A stretch of 64,000 nucleotides of DNA from GWB2-37-7 sp942492835. GTDB taxonomy: Bacteria > Bacillota > Clostridia > Lutisporales > Lutisporaceae. A program made the position numbers and the translations under genes. The notes below the pieces were generated by a model. It searched no databases, was not told the origin of the DNA, and saw only the letters and a list, made by a program, of their open reading frames with translations. Of the stretch, positions 31,724-40,398 are shown in pieces; position 1 is the stretch's first letter, and each line of letters begins with the position of its first letter. The stretch is taken from positions 2,976,001 through 3,040,000 of the forward strand of contig OW818645.1 in NCBI GenBank assembly GCA_942492835.1. Direction: 5' to 3'.

Positions 31724-33526
31724 ATGAACAGACCAGGCGCAATGGGTCATGAAAGTAGATTTAATAAGAAAAAAGAAAAGCTAAAAAATCCTTGGGAAAC
31801 TACAAAAAGACTTCTAAGATATTTGGGAGATAAAAAGTGGGCATTGGTGCTTATATTTATATTATCCTTAATAGTCACTATAGTTAGCATTGTAGGAACT
31901 AGAATGAATGGCTACGCTATAGATAATTTTATACAGGAGAAGGACTTAAATGGTTTAAGTTATATATGCATAGTTTTAGCAGTCATATATCTTATAAGTA
32001 TTATAGCTACCTTTTTTCAAAATAGGCTTATGATTTATATTGCCCAGCTTTCTTCTTCTAATATTAGAAAGGACTTATTTATAAATATACAAGGGCTTCC
32101 TTTGAAATATTTTGATACTCATTCCAGCGGTGACATCATGAGCAGATTAACCAATGATGTGGATAATATAAGTATGACCTTATCACAAAGCATTACTCAG
32201 TTTTTTTCTGGTATCATAAATGTAGTAGGAATGCTTATAGCTATGCTAATTTTGAGTCCAACTCTTACTGTAGTAACAATTATTACTACACCTCTTATGC
32301 TTTTTATTACAAAAATTATTGTGTCAAAGACTCAACCATTTTTTATAAAGCAGCAGAGAGAGCTTGGTAATTTAAATGGTTATATTGAAGAAATGGTATC
32401 AGCGCAAAAAACGGTGCTTCTGTTTTCAGAAGAGGATAGAGTAAAAAAACAATTTTCAGAGATAAATAGCAGATTAACTAGCAGTGCAATTTCTGCACTA
32501 TCATTTTCTGGAGTTATGGGGCCAGTTAATAATTTTATAAACAATTTATCCTATCTCATAGTTGCAGTTTTTGGCGGATATTTAGCTATATCTGGGAAAG
32601 GTGGCATTACTGTAGGTATTATTCTTACATTTATAATTTACATGAAAAGTTTTACAAGACCAATCAATGAAATATTAAACATATTCAATACTATTCAGAG
32701 TGCACTGGCAGGAGGAGAAAGAGTTTTTGAGGTTATTGATGAAGAGAAGGAAAAGGATGCTCCAGAAGCTTGCGATATAAAGGATATTGAAGGTCATGTA
32801 AGATTTGAAAATGTAGATTTTTCTTATAATGAGAATAGGAAGATATTAGAAGGACTAAGCTTAGAGGCAGAAACAGGTACCTTAGTTGCTGTGGTGGGAC
32901 CTACTGGTTCTGGTAAAACTACAATAGTAAACTTGTTAACCAGATTTTACAATATTGATAATGGAATAATAACCATAGATGGGAAGGACATAAATACTAT
33001 TAAAAGGGAAAGTCTTAGAGGAAAGGTATCTATGGTACTCCAGGACACCTTCCTATTTTCTGAAACGGTTATGGAAAATATAAGATATGGTAATATAACT
33101 GCCACAGATGAAGAGGTAATAGAAGCTGCAAGATTAGCAAATGCTCATCATTTTATAATGCAGCTGCCTATGGCATACAATACTGTTTTATCAGACAATG
33201 GAAGTGATCTATCTCATGGACAAAGACAACTTTTAGCTATTGCAAGAGCTAGCTTAGCCAAGACTTCTATATTAATACTTGATGAAGCTACTTCCTCTAT
33301 TGATACTCGTACAGAGATGGCAATACAAAAGGCAATGCTAAATCTAATGAAGGGTAAAACCACTTTTGTAATAGCTCACAGATTAAGCACTATAAAAAAT
33401 GCAGATAAAATAATAGCCCTTAAAGATGGTAAAATAGTTGAAATAGGTACTCATAATGAATTGATTGAAAAAGACAGCTTCTATGCAAACCTTTATAACA
33501 GTCAATTTAGAACAGGGATAGCTTAA
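31724..33526 (+). CDS. ABC exporter half-transporter B
   Basis: A 600-residue partner of the preceding exporter half, with six helices in residues ~45-320. The ATPase shows Walker A GPTGSGKTT, a normal Walker B LILDEATSSID with catalytic Glu, and the switch His in VIAHRLSTI. Its signature is LSHGQRQLLAIARA, with His for the first Gly. I place the start at ATG 31724, 7 bp after AAAGGA. An in-frame TTG at 31700, inside the previous gene, has AGGAG 15 bp upstream and would add eight residues. A terminator follows. Heterodimer formation with 29977-31707 is very likely. Confidence 0.9.
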   Translation: MNRPGAMGHESRFNKKKEKLKNPWETTKRLLRYLGDKKWALVLIFILSLIVTIVSIVGTRMNGYAIDNFIQEKDLNGLSYICIVLAVIYLISIIATFFQNRLMIYIAQLSSSNIRKDLFINIQGLPLKYFDTHSSGDIMSRLTNDVDNISMTLSQSITQFFSGIINVVGMLIAMLILSPTLTVVTIITTPLMLFITKIIVSKTQPFFIKQQRELGNLNGYIEEMVSAQKTVLLFSEEDRVKKQFSEINSRLTSSAISALSFSGVMGPVNNFINNLSYLIVAVFGGYLAISGKGGITVGIILTFIIYMKSFTRPINEILNIFNTIQSALAGGERVFEVIDEEKEKDAPEACDIKDIEGHVRFENVDFSYNENRKILEGLSLEAETGTLVAVVGPTGSGKTTIVNLLTRFYNIDNGIITIDGKDINTIKRESLRGKVSMVLQDTFLFSETVMENIRYGNITATDEEVIEAARLANAHHFIMQLPMAYNTVLSDNGSDLSHGQRQLLAIARASLAKTSILILDEATSSIDTRTEMAIQKAMLNLMKGKTTFVIAHRLSTIKNADKIIALKDGKIVEIGTHNELIEKDSFYANLYNSQFRTGIA

Positions 33527-33559
33527 ATGGAGAAAATTTTTAAGATTTCTATGTTACAA

Positions 33560-33596
33560 AAAAACCTTTGCAAAATTAAAGTTGCAGAGGTTTTTA
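33560..33596 (+). terminator. intrinsic terminator of the exporter operon
   Basis: AAAAACCTTTGCAA (33560-33573) pairs with TTGCAGAGGTTTTT (33582-33595), one mismatch or G-U. Confidence 0.85.
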
Positions 33597-33718
33597 TTGC
33601 AATATTGGAAGAATTATAATAAAATAAATGAATTAATGGTAAATATGTCAATATATAATTTTAAGTACAATTTATGTTAGTTTTTATTAAATTCTAAATG
33701 TTCGAAGGGGGAATTAAG

Positions 33719-35107
33719 ATGGAATTTTACAATCAAAGTATCATAACTAAGAAAACCGAACACCTGTTAAATAATGCCTTCGGTATGCCTTCACCTACTG
33801 TGGATAAAATTGAAAACCTTGTGTTTTCAGGCGGAGGAACAAAGGGTGTTGCATACGTAGGTGTTCTCCAAGTTCTGGATAAAATGGGCATAAGTCAAAA
33901 TATCAAGCGTTATGCGGGAGCAAGCGCAGGTGCAATAGTTGCAGCATTGCTTGCAATAGGAATGTCTACAGATAATATAGAGAAAAATTTACCAACCTCA
34001 TTTATGAAGTTTCTTGACCCAGAAAAGGGTAGTGCTGATGATGTTATGAGTGAGTTGGAGAAAATAGGTAAGTTAATTGGTGGAAGTATAGATTTATGGG
34101 ATATTTTAAAGGTAATCTGGAAAAGCAGCTTGGTAATAGACCCCGAGAAAGCACACATGGGACTTTTTCAGGGTATTGCATTCCTTGACTGGGTGAAAGC
34201 TTGCTTTGAAAGCAATAATATCTCTGGAGACATAACCTTCAAACAGCTATATGATAAAACAGGCAAAGAGCTTCACTTGATGCTATGTGATTCAAATTAT
34301 GGGAAAACCCTAGTTGCAAATCATATTAATACTCCTGACATGGCTGTAGCGTTTGCGGTAAGATGTTCAATGGCAATCCCATTCTTCTTCTACCCAATGT
34401 CCTATAATGGAGACCTTTTTGTTGATGGTGGAACAATGTATAATTATCCAATAGAAATATTCGACACGGAAACAGATCCTGAACACACACTTGGGTTTAT
34501 GCTTTCTACAGCATCCTCAATTTTATGGCCAGAGAGAAGTAATGACAACGACCTTATGCAGCATATTGGACGTGTTGTTGGAGCTATTATGAAAGTCTCA
34601 AGTGAATATTGTTTTAGAGAAGGTAATGCATCAAGAACCGTATTTGTCGATCCTGCTGGAGTTAATTCAATAAACTTCAATCTTACCACTGAACAGATAA
34701 AGGCATTGAAGGAAAATGGAACAAAAGCAGCAATGACATTTTTCCAAAGCAAATACGGACCTGACGGCAATTTGCCTATTCAGAGAGAAGATACTTTTCC
34801 TATTGTAGTTCCTTCAGGAAAGACCCTTTCTATGAAATTCTGCTTTGATTCATCCGAACCTGTCGAAACAGAGGCTATGATTGTAAATGGAGACTTGTTT
34901 GATGGTAATTCAATAATACTGCAAAAAGCTGTAAACACTTCGGTAGCTTCTGACTGGCAGTGTAAAAACACAAGCAAAACCAATCAAGTTCTATTTGTTT
35001 CAGGTTGGACAAGTAGTGAGGGCTGGATGCAAACAGGCGGTAACATTATTACCAGTAACACTATAAGCTTTGATTGTGGATTTTATGCAGAATATACAAT
35101 AAGTTAA
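33719..35107 (+). CDS. patatin-like phospholipase
   Basis: A 462-residue protein with an N-terminal patatin domain. NLVFSGGGTKGVAYVG gives the oxyanion-hole Gly loop at ~residues 33-48. The nucleophile elbow is YAGASAGAIVA (Ser at ~70), and the catalytic Asp lies in LFVDGGTMYNYP at ~235. So the Ser-Asp dyad is intact. The C-terminal ~115 residues are a beta-rich domain of unknown kind with no signal peptide. The ATG 33719 follows GAAGGGGG. Patatins act as lipases in metabolism, virulence or anti-phage (CBASS-like) roles; no cyclase neighbour is present here, so I leave the role open. Confidence 0.85.
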   Translation: MEFYNQSIITKKTEHLLNNAFGMPSPTVDKIENLVFSGGGTKGVAYVGVLQVLDKMGISQNIKRYAGASAGAIVAALLAIGMSTDNIEKNLPTSFMKFLDPEKGSADDVMSELEKIGKLIGGSIDLWDILKVIWKSSLVIDPEKAHMGLFQGIAFLDWVKACFESNNISGDITFKQLYDKTGKELHLMLCDSNYGKTLVANHINTPDMAVAFAVRCSMAIPFFFYPMSYNGDLFVDGGTMYNYPIEIFDTETDPEHTLGFMLSTASSILWPERSNDNDLMQHIGRVVGAIMKVSSEYCFREGNASRTVFVDPAGVNSINFNLTTEQIKALKENGTKAAMTFFQSKYGPDGNLPIQREDTFPIVVPSGKTLSMKFCFDSSEPVETEAMIVNGDLFDGNSIILQKAVNTSVASDWQCKNTSKTNQVLFVSGWTSSEGWMQTGGNIITSNTISFDCGFYAEYTIS

Positions 35108-35111
35108 CTAA

Positions 35112-35148
35112 AAACAAGTAGATGGTTTAAAACCATCTACTTGTTTTT
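35112..35148. terminator. bidirectional terminator between patatin and the DnaJ cluster
   Basis: A 17-bp stem (35112-35128 with 35130-35146) flanked by A-rich and T6 tracts can end the rightward patatin transcript and the leftward cluster. Confidence 0.85.
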
Positions 35149-35183
35149 TGCAATGCTTTTATAGCATCAAATATCTAGAAAAT

Positions 35184-35594
35184 TTACAATAGAACACGAA
35201 CTTCAAATTCGTTGTGACAGCAAGGACATACAACTGTATGCTTTCCTTTCTTTCGTGGTAAACGAAGTACCTTTTTACATTTTGGACATTTACGAAAACG
35301 ATGCGTTTTAATTTCTTTAATTCTACGAATTGTCAAAGAAATTTTTGATTTAATAGGTTTAATAAGCTTCAAATATTTTTCGTTTTCCGCACGTCTTTTG
35401 TAAATATTTCGAGAGAGTGGTCTGAAAAACGACCAAAACAGAAAAAGGGTCATCAAAGTGTAAATAATAGTAGAACCAATAAAAGCATTGATAACTGCTA
35501 AAACAAAACATACTATAATCAAAGCATTATACAGTTGATCTACACCATATCTGCCAGCCATAAAACGTACTAACTTATCTTTTAAATTATTCAT
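35184..35594 (-). CDS. zinc-ribbon membrane protein of the DnaK cluster
   Basis: A 136-residue protein of unknown function. Two adjacent hydrophobic segments lie at about residues 23-60 (LYNALIIVCFVLAVINAFIG; IIYTLMTLFLFWSFF). The C-terminal third is basic and ends in a zinc ribbon CPKC-x18-CPCC. It is the last gene of the minus-strand run ABC-dnaK-DUF5685-dnaJ-this, 21 bp after the J protein gene. The ribbon is rubredoxin-knuckle like, as in the DnaJ zinc domain, so it may present unfolded membrane or secreted clients, which is only an inference from context. Confidence 0.7.
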   Translation of the reverse strand: MNNLKDKLVRFMAGRYGVDQLYNALIIVCFVLAVINAFIGSTIIYTLMTLFLFWSFFRPLSRNIYKRRAENEKYLKLIKPIKSKISLTIRRIKEIKTHRFRKCPKCKKVLRLPRKKGKHTVVCPCCHNEFEVRVLL

Positions 35595-35615
35595 TTCTCC
35601 TACTCCTTATTAATA

Positions 35616-36290
35616 CTATTGTCCACAGAACATGCAACACATTCTTGCCAGACAAATACTTAAACATATATTGCCTATATTAATTGTTGGCATGCCAAAG
35701 TCTTGACTTTGCCTTTGGTACACGCGTCCACCATTTTGTATTTGATTCAATACACGCTGGTACTCTGGATTATTTGGTTCCATTTGTACAGCTGTTTTTG
35801 CGTGTTCTAGTGCTGTGATTTTGTTGCCGACTCCAGAATTTGCGATTGCGCTGTAATAGTACCATTCGGCACTTCTGTTAGTCATATTGGCTAGTACATT
35901 GAGTGCTTCTTGATAATAACCTATGCGCAAATAGGTATTGACGGGATCAAATTCTGAACGTTCACGGCTTTGTCCATAAAAATTAAAGCCTGCAAACGGA
36001 CCATTTTCACCAAAGGGATTAAAATCATCACCAAAGGGATTGCTTCCGTTACCATTAGCATTGCCATATGGATTTTGATAACTATAGCCATTACTACTAT
36101 TTTGGGAAGTGTTTCCACTTTTTATTTGTTCGTAAGCAGCATTGATTTCACTCATTTTGTTTGCAGCTTCTTCATCACCATGATTTACATCTGGATGATA
36201 TTTTTTCGCAAGCTTTCGATAAGCTTTTGTAATTTCTTCATTTGAAGTAGTTGGAGAAACCCCAAGCACTTTGTGAGGATCGGATATCAT
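35616..36290 (-). CDS. J-domain protein with tetratricopeptide-like region
   Basis: A 224-residue J protein. The J domain spans residues 1-60 (DPHKVLGVSPTTSNEEITKA, then HPD in KKYHPDVNHGD), so it can stimulate an Hsp70. A Gly/Asn/Phe-rich linker (residues ~62-105) resembles the G/F region of DnaJ. Next comes a helical repeat region (AEWYYYSAIANSGVGNKITA) and a hydrophobic, Cys-rich tail (CLSICLARMCCMFCGQ). The zinc-finger domain of canonical DnaJ is missing, but the next gene supplies one. It overlaps DUF5685 by 4 bp and almost certainly works with the adjacent DnaK paralogue. Confidence 0.85.
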   Translation of the reverse strand: MISDPHKVLGVSPTTSNEEITKAYRKLAKKYHPDVNHGDEEAANKMSEINAAYEQIKSGNTSQNSSNGYSYQNPYGNANGNGSNPFGDDFNPFGENGPFAGFNFYGQSRERSEFDPVNTYLRIGYYQEALNVLANMTNRSAEWYYYSAIANSGVGNKITALEHAKTAVQMEPNNPEYQRVLNQIQNGGRVYQRQSQDFGMPTINIGNICLSICLARMCCMFCGQ

Positions 36291-37108
36291 CGTTTATGTC
36301 TCTCCTTTGTTTTGTTTTTTTCTGCTGAATACCTTGTCCAAACACCTGAATAAAGGATATTTTCAATCAGCTTCTTATCTTTTGTTATGGGCAACTGTTT
36401 ATAATTTTCGGTGCAGTCAGACATAAGAAGGTTTAAAATATCACTGAAATTTTCAGATGATGATGTAATTAATGGATTATAGCGTTCTTTTTTTATATCT
36501 GACTTTAAATCAAGACATGCGTCCATGATATAAATGAACTTGCCGAGAGACCTTCCAAACGCTCGTAAGTTTTCTGCATATTCATCTTCTTTTAAAACGA
36601 AGATTTCACCCATTAGTTTTCCAAAGCAATTTGCAGGAATATCTGCGTTTAGTTCTCCTGATTTTTCTATGTTAGAAAGCTCATTCAAACACTGGCTAAT
36701 TGCAGCACATTGATCTGGATATTGTGCTGCAACTCGCTTTACTTCCTGCTCAAATAGTTTTGCTTCACCAAGCGATATTATATTCCTATCATCTTTCCAG
36801 TCGTCAAGAAAGTTATAATAGGTCAGTGCAACGTTCATACCGGCAGCATAGTCTGTGATTTCATTCTGCCAATATTTGTGCGGCCTTAGTGGATGAATGA
36901 TACATCGCTCAGTTTCAACTGTATTATCTTTATTATATAGTGCAGAAAGAAATAGAACAAGGAAAGTCATATCATAATTAAGCGTAATACGGCTTATCGC
37001 ACCGTGACGATTTCCTAATGACTTGCATAAACCGCAATAACAAGACCGATACTGTTGCTTTTCTTCAATGGTTAATTTATCCATATTGGCAACTACATAG
37101 CCAAACAT
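36287..37108 (-). CDS. DUF5685 family protein
   Basis: A 273-residue mostly helical protein of the DUF5685 family, function unknown. The N-terminus carries MFGYVVANMDKLTIEEKQ and then a conserved YRSCYCGLCKSLG, whose Cys-x-Cys-x2-Cys could bind metal. No transmembrane helix is evident. Genes of this family commonly lie beside DnaJ and Hsp70-type genes in clostridia, as here: it starts 18 bp after dnaK and overlaps the J-protein gene by 4 bp. A client-adaptor role is possible but not supported by motifs. Confidence 0.8.
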   Translation of the reverse strand: MFGYVVANMDKLTIEEKQQYRSCYCGLCKSLGNRHGAISRITLNYDMTFLVLFLSALYNKDNTVETERCIIHPLRPHKYWQNEITDYAAGMNVALTYYNFLDDWKDDRNIISLGEAKLFEQEVKRVAAQYPDQCAAISQCLNELSNIEKSGELNADIPANCFGKLMGEIFVLKEDEYAENLRAFGRSLGKFIYIMDACLDLKSDIKKERYNPLITSSSENFSDILNLLMSDCTENYKQLPITKDKKLIENILYSGVWTRYSAEKNKTKERHKR

Positions 37109-37126
37109 AATATCTACCTACCTTTG

Positions 37127-38854
37127 TTATTCTTCATCACTATTAGGAGCTTTTTGCTGCATGGTTTCTAAAATTGAAGATAATTCATTGCAAGCTGTAA
37201 CAATTTGTTCGTTATTTTTGCTCTTTAATGTCTTTTTGGTATGCTTAACAGCTTCATTAAGTGTATCACGGTCATTTTTATCAAGCTTTTTGCTAATTGC
37301 TGATGCCTGATAAATTAATTGCTCCGCAGTATTCTTCACAGTAGCTTCTTCTTTATTTTTTGCATCCTCAGCAGAGAACTGCTTTGCATCACGAATAGCT
37401 TGGTCAATTTCTGCTTGACTCAGGTTTGAGGAAGCTGTAATGGTAATGTTTTGCTCTTTGCCAGTTCCAAGATCTTTTGCAGATACATTTACAATACCAT
37501 TGGCATCAATATTGAATGTTACCTCGATCTGTGGAACACCTCTTGGTGCACGTTTAATACCATTCAGCTTGAATTTACCTAGTGTTTTGTTGTATTTTGC
37601 TATTTCACGTTCCCCCTGCAAAATATGAATTTCAACATTTGTTTGGAAACTTGCGGCTGTTGTGAAAATCTGGCTCTTTTTTATTGGAAGTGTTGTGTTT
37701 CGATCAATAATTCTTGAACAAACACCACCCATAGTTTCAATCCCTAAAGAAAGCGGAGTTACATCCAAAAGCAATAAGTCTTTGACATCACCAGCAAGAA
37801 CACCAGCTTGAATTGCAGCTCCCACTGCAACACATTCATCAGGATTAATACCTTTGAATGGTTCTTTGCCAATGAACTTTTTGACTGTCTCCTGTACTGC
37901 AGGAATACGGCTAGAGCCACCCACAAGTAAAACCTTGTTGATGTCTGAAGTATTGAAGCCAGAATCACTCATTGCTTGACGCACTGGCTCCATTGTTGCA
38001 TTTACGAGATGTATTGTCAATTCATCAAATTTTGCTCGAGTCAGAGTAATATTCATATGTATCGGACCCGATGAATTTGAGGCAATGAATGGAAGATTAA
38101 TAACAGTTGACATTACACCGCTCAATTCTATTTTTGCTTTTTCTGCTGCCTCTTTTACACACTGCATTGCAGTAGAATCTTTGGTAATATCAATATTATT
38201 TTCTTTCTTGAATTCTTTTACAAGATAATCAACTACACAACTGTCAAAATCATCACCACCAAGGCGATTATTTCCTGCAGTTGCAAGCACTTCAATAACA
38301 CCACTATTGATGTCAAGGATTGACACATCAAATGTTCCTCCACCTAAATCATACACCATAATCTTCTGTGCTGTTTCTTTATCTATGCCATAAGCAAGTG
38401 CAGCAGCTGTTGGTTCGTTTATAATACGTTGTACATTTAAGCCGGCGATTTTACCTGCATCCTTAGTCGCTTGTCTCTGTGCATCTGTAAAATATGCAGG
38501 TACAGTAATAACAGCTTCATTGACGGTTTCTCCGAGATAGCTTTCAGCATCTGTTTTCAGCTTTTGTAAAATCATTGCGGAAATTTCTTGAGGTGTATAT
38601 TTCTTACCATCAATATTAACTTTGTAGTCGCTGCCCATTTCACGCTTTATGGAACTGATGGTTCTATCAGGATTGGAAATTGCCTGACGTTTTGCAACCT
38701 GACCTATCAAGCGTTCACCTGTTTTGGAAAACGCAACTATGGATGGAGTGGTACGACCACCCTCAGCATTATGAATTACGGCAGCCTCACCGCCCTCCAT
38801 AACAGCGACACAAGAATTTGTTGTACCTAAATCAATGCCAATTACTTTAGACAT
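37127..38854 (-). CDS. Hsp70 (DnaK) paralogue of a dedicated cluster
   Basis: A 575-residue Hsp70. The ATPase domain starts VIGIDLGTTNSCVAVMEGG and contains INEPTAAALAYG, MVYDLGGGTFDVSILD and VLLVGGSSRIPAVQ. The substrate domain has DVTPLSLGIETMGG and PQIEVTFNIDANGIVNVSAKD. At 575 residues it is ~35 shorter than typical DnaK, with a reduced lid and no EEVD-like tail. It is not in a grpE-dnaK-dnaJ operon; instead it sits with an ABC fusion, DUF5685 and a J protein, so it is probably a specialised second copy rather than the main heat-shock dnaK. No CIRCE element is seen upstream. Confidence 0.9.
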   Translation of the reverse strand: MSKVIGIDLGTTNSCVAVMEGGEAAVIHNAEGGRTTPSIVAFSKTGERLIGQVAKRQAISNPDRTISSIKREMGSDYKVNIDGKKYTPQEISAMILQKLKTDAESYLGETVNEAVITVPAYFTDAQRQATKDAGKIAGLNVQRIINEPTAAALAYGIDKETAQKIMVYDLGGGTFDVSILDINSGVIEVLATAGNNRLGGDDFDSCVVDYLVKEFKKENNIDITKDSTAMQCVKEAAEKAKIELSGVMSTVINLPFIASNSSGPIHMNITLTRAKFDELTIHLVNATMEPVRQAMSDSGFNTSDINKVLLVGGSSRIPAVQETVKKFIGKEPFKGINPDECVAVGAAIQAGVLAGDVKDLLLLDVTPLSLGIETMGGVCSRIIDRNTTLPIKKSQIFTTAASFQTNVEIHILQGEREIAKYNKTLGKFKLNGIKRAPRGVPQIEVTFNIDANGIVNVSAKDLGTGKEQNITITASSNLSQAEIDQAIRDAKQFSAEDAKNKEEATVKNTAEQLIYQASAISKKLDKNDRDTLNEAVKHTKKTLKSKNNEQIVTACNELSSILETMQQKAPNSDEE

Positions 38855-38872
38855 AATGTTCTCTCCTTTATT

Positions 38873-40213
38873 TTAGATAAATATATTTTTCAGAGGAGCT
38901 TTCTTTACTGCAATTCTCGAAGGAATCAAGCCTGTGAGAAAGTTAAGTGCCATACTGATTAGAATAAGCACAATACTAACCATAGCAGGTAGTGCCATAG
39001 CATCTGAAACACCTGTGATTGCCTTAATAAGCATGTTAATCGGAATCGTAAAAAGCAAGGTAATGCCAATACCGATTATACCTGCAACAAAACTAATAAT
39101 AAGTATTTCAACATTAATTATACGGGAAATGTCTTTCTTTGATGCACCGATACTGCGCAGAATACCTATTTCCTTGGTTCTATCATCAACAGAAATATAT
39201 GTGATAATACCAATTAAAATAGAAGATAACACAAGTAATATTGCTGCAAACGCAATTACAAGGCTATTGATTTCCATAATGGTACTTTGCATACCCACAA
39301 TTTTTTGTTTTTCTTCCACTCTCAAAAGGTATTCTTGAACACCGTGTAAAAGTGACAAAACAAGTGTAACCTGGATGATAGCAATACTTCCAGCAAGTAA
39401 AGTCATGAAGGTTGTCGCTCTTTTCGCCAGCAAGTTGTTCATACTGAGCGATAAAACAGTAGATGTAGTCATAAAAGTTTTCTTTTCTTTTTTCTTGTTT
39501 CCAATTATTTTCTTGGAAGGCTTTTCTACAATAACATGATAGGGATTGGAATCATAAATCACACTACCATCAAGCAACTTTATAATTCTTGTAGAATAAT
39601 GAATCGCAAGCTCTGGATTATTAGTAACCATTATAACCAGCTTATCTTTTGAGACTTCTTTTAAAATTTCCATAATCCGTACGCTTGATACTGGATCAAG
39701 TGCACCTGTTGGTTCATCTGCAAGTATTATATATGGATTATTTACCAGTGCTCTTGCAATGGCTACACGCTGCATCTGACCACATGAAATTTGATTTGGT
39801 TTTTTATGAAGTTGATCATAAAGACCAACTTTTTTGAGTGCTGCTATTGATCTCTCTCGGCGTTCAGCTTTGGATACACCAGACAGTGTAAGTGCAAGCT
39901 CGACATTGGCAAGTACAGTCTGATGTGGAATCAAGTTATAGCGTTGAAATACAAAACCAATAGAATTATTTCGGTAGGTGTCCCAATCAACTTCTGAGAA
40001 CTTATTTGTGGATTTACCATTTATAGATAAATCACCGTTTGTATATCTGTCAAGCCCTCCAATAATATTCAACAGGGTAGTTTTTCCACAGCCTGAAGAT
40101 CCAAGGATAGACACAAATCCATTTTCGCTGAATTCAATATTGATATCTTCTAAGGCTTTTACTGTTGTATCGACCAAACTATATTCTTTTTCAATACTTT
40201 TAAGAATCAGCAT
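38873..40213 (-). CDS. ABC ATPase fused to a minimal FtsX permease
   Basis: A 446-residue single-chain ABC protein. Residues 1-~230 form a MacB/LolD-type ATPase: Walker A GSSGCGKTT, Q-loop FVFQRYNLI and Walker B IILADEPTGALDP. Two motifs deviate: the signature is ISCGQMQR (Cys for Gly) and the switch His is Asn (VTNNPELA). Residues ~265-446 hold four hydrophobic helices with the FtsX loop TKEIGILRSIGASKKDISRI. The loop between helix 1 and 2 is only ~25 residues, where FtsX proteins usually have ~200, so the extracellular domain is absent. It leads the DnaK cluster and diverges from a two-component system that probably controls it. Confidence 0.85.
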   Translation of the reverse strand: MLILKSIEKEYSLVDTTVKALEDINIEFSENGFVSILGSSGCGKTTLLNIIGGLDRYTNGDLSINGKSTNKFSEVDWDTYRNNSIGFVFQRYNLIPHQTVLANVELALTLSGVSKAERRERSIAALKKVGLYDQLHKKPNQISCGQMQRVAIARALVNNPYIILADEPTGALDPVSSVRIMEILKEVSKDKLVIMVTNNPELAIHYSTRIIKLLDGSVIYDSNPYHVIVEKPSKKIIGNKKKEKKTFMTTSTVLSLSMNNLLAKRATTFMTLLAGSIAIIQVTLVLSLLHGVQEYLLRVEEKQKIVGMQSTIMEINSLVIAFAAILLVLSSILIGIITYISVDDRTKEIGILRSIGASKKDISRIINVEILIISFVAGIIGIGITLLFTIPINMLIKAITGVSDAMALPAMVSIVLILISMALNFLTGLIPSRIAVKKAPLKNIFI

Positions 40214-40248
40214 TTGCTTGAAACTCCTTTTTTTATATTATATATGTG

Positions 40249-40284
40249 ATTATATAAGACTAATATAAACTGAGTATAAACTGA
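40249..40284 (-). promoter_or_regulatory. minus-strand promoter of the ABC-DnaK cluster with tandem boxes
   Basis: Read on the minus strand: TCAGTTTA (40284-40277), TAC, TCAGTTTA (40273-40266), 11 bp, then TATAAT (40254-40249). The two boxes are one turn apart. The same layout occurs on the plus strand at 40332-40367. Confidence 0.7.
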
Positions 40285-40331
40285 AGCAAAAGAATAAAAA
40301 TCACAACCAATGGGTTGAATTCTTTTTTGTT

Positions 40332-40367
40332 TTTGTTTAAAATCAGTTTACATTAGAATGATATAAT
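40332..40367 (+). promoter_or_regulatory. plus-strand promoter of the two-component operon with tandem boxes
   Basis: TTTGTTTA (40332-40339), AAA, TCAGTTTA (40343-40350), 11 bp, TATAAT (40362-40367). Box spacing and box-to--10 distance are identical to the divergent promoter, so one regulator should control both. Confidence 0.7.
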
Positions 40368-40398
40368 GTAACATATAAGTATAAAAGGAGGCATATTT

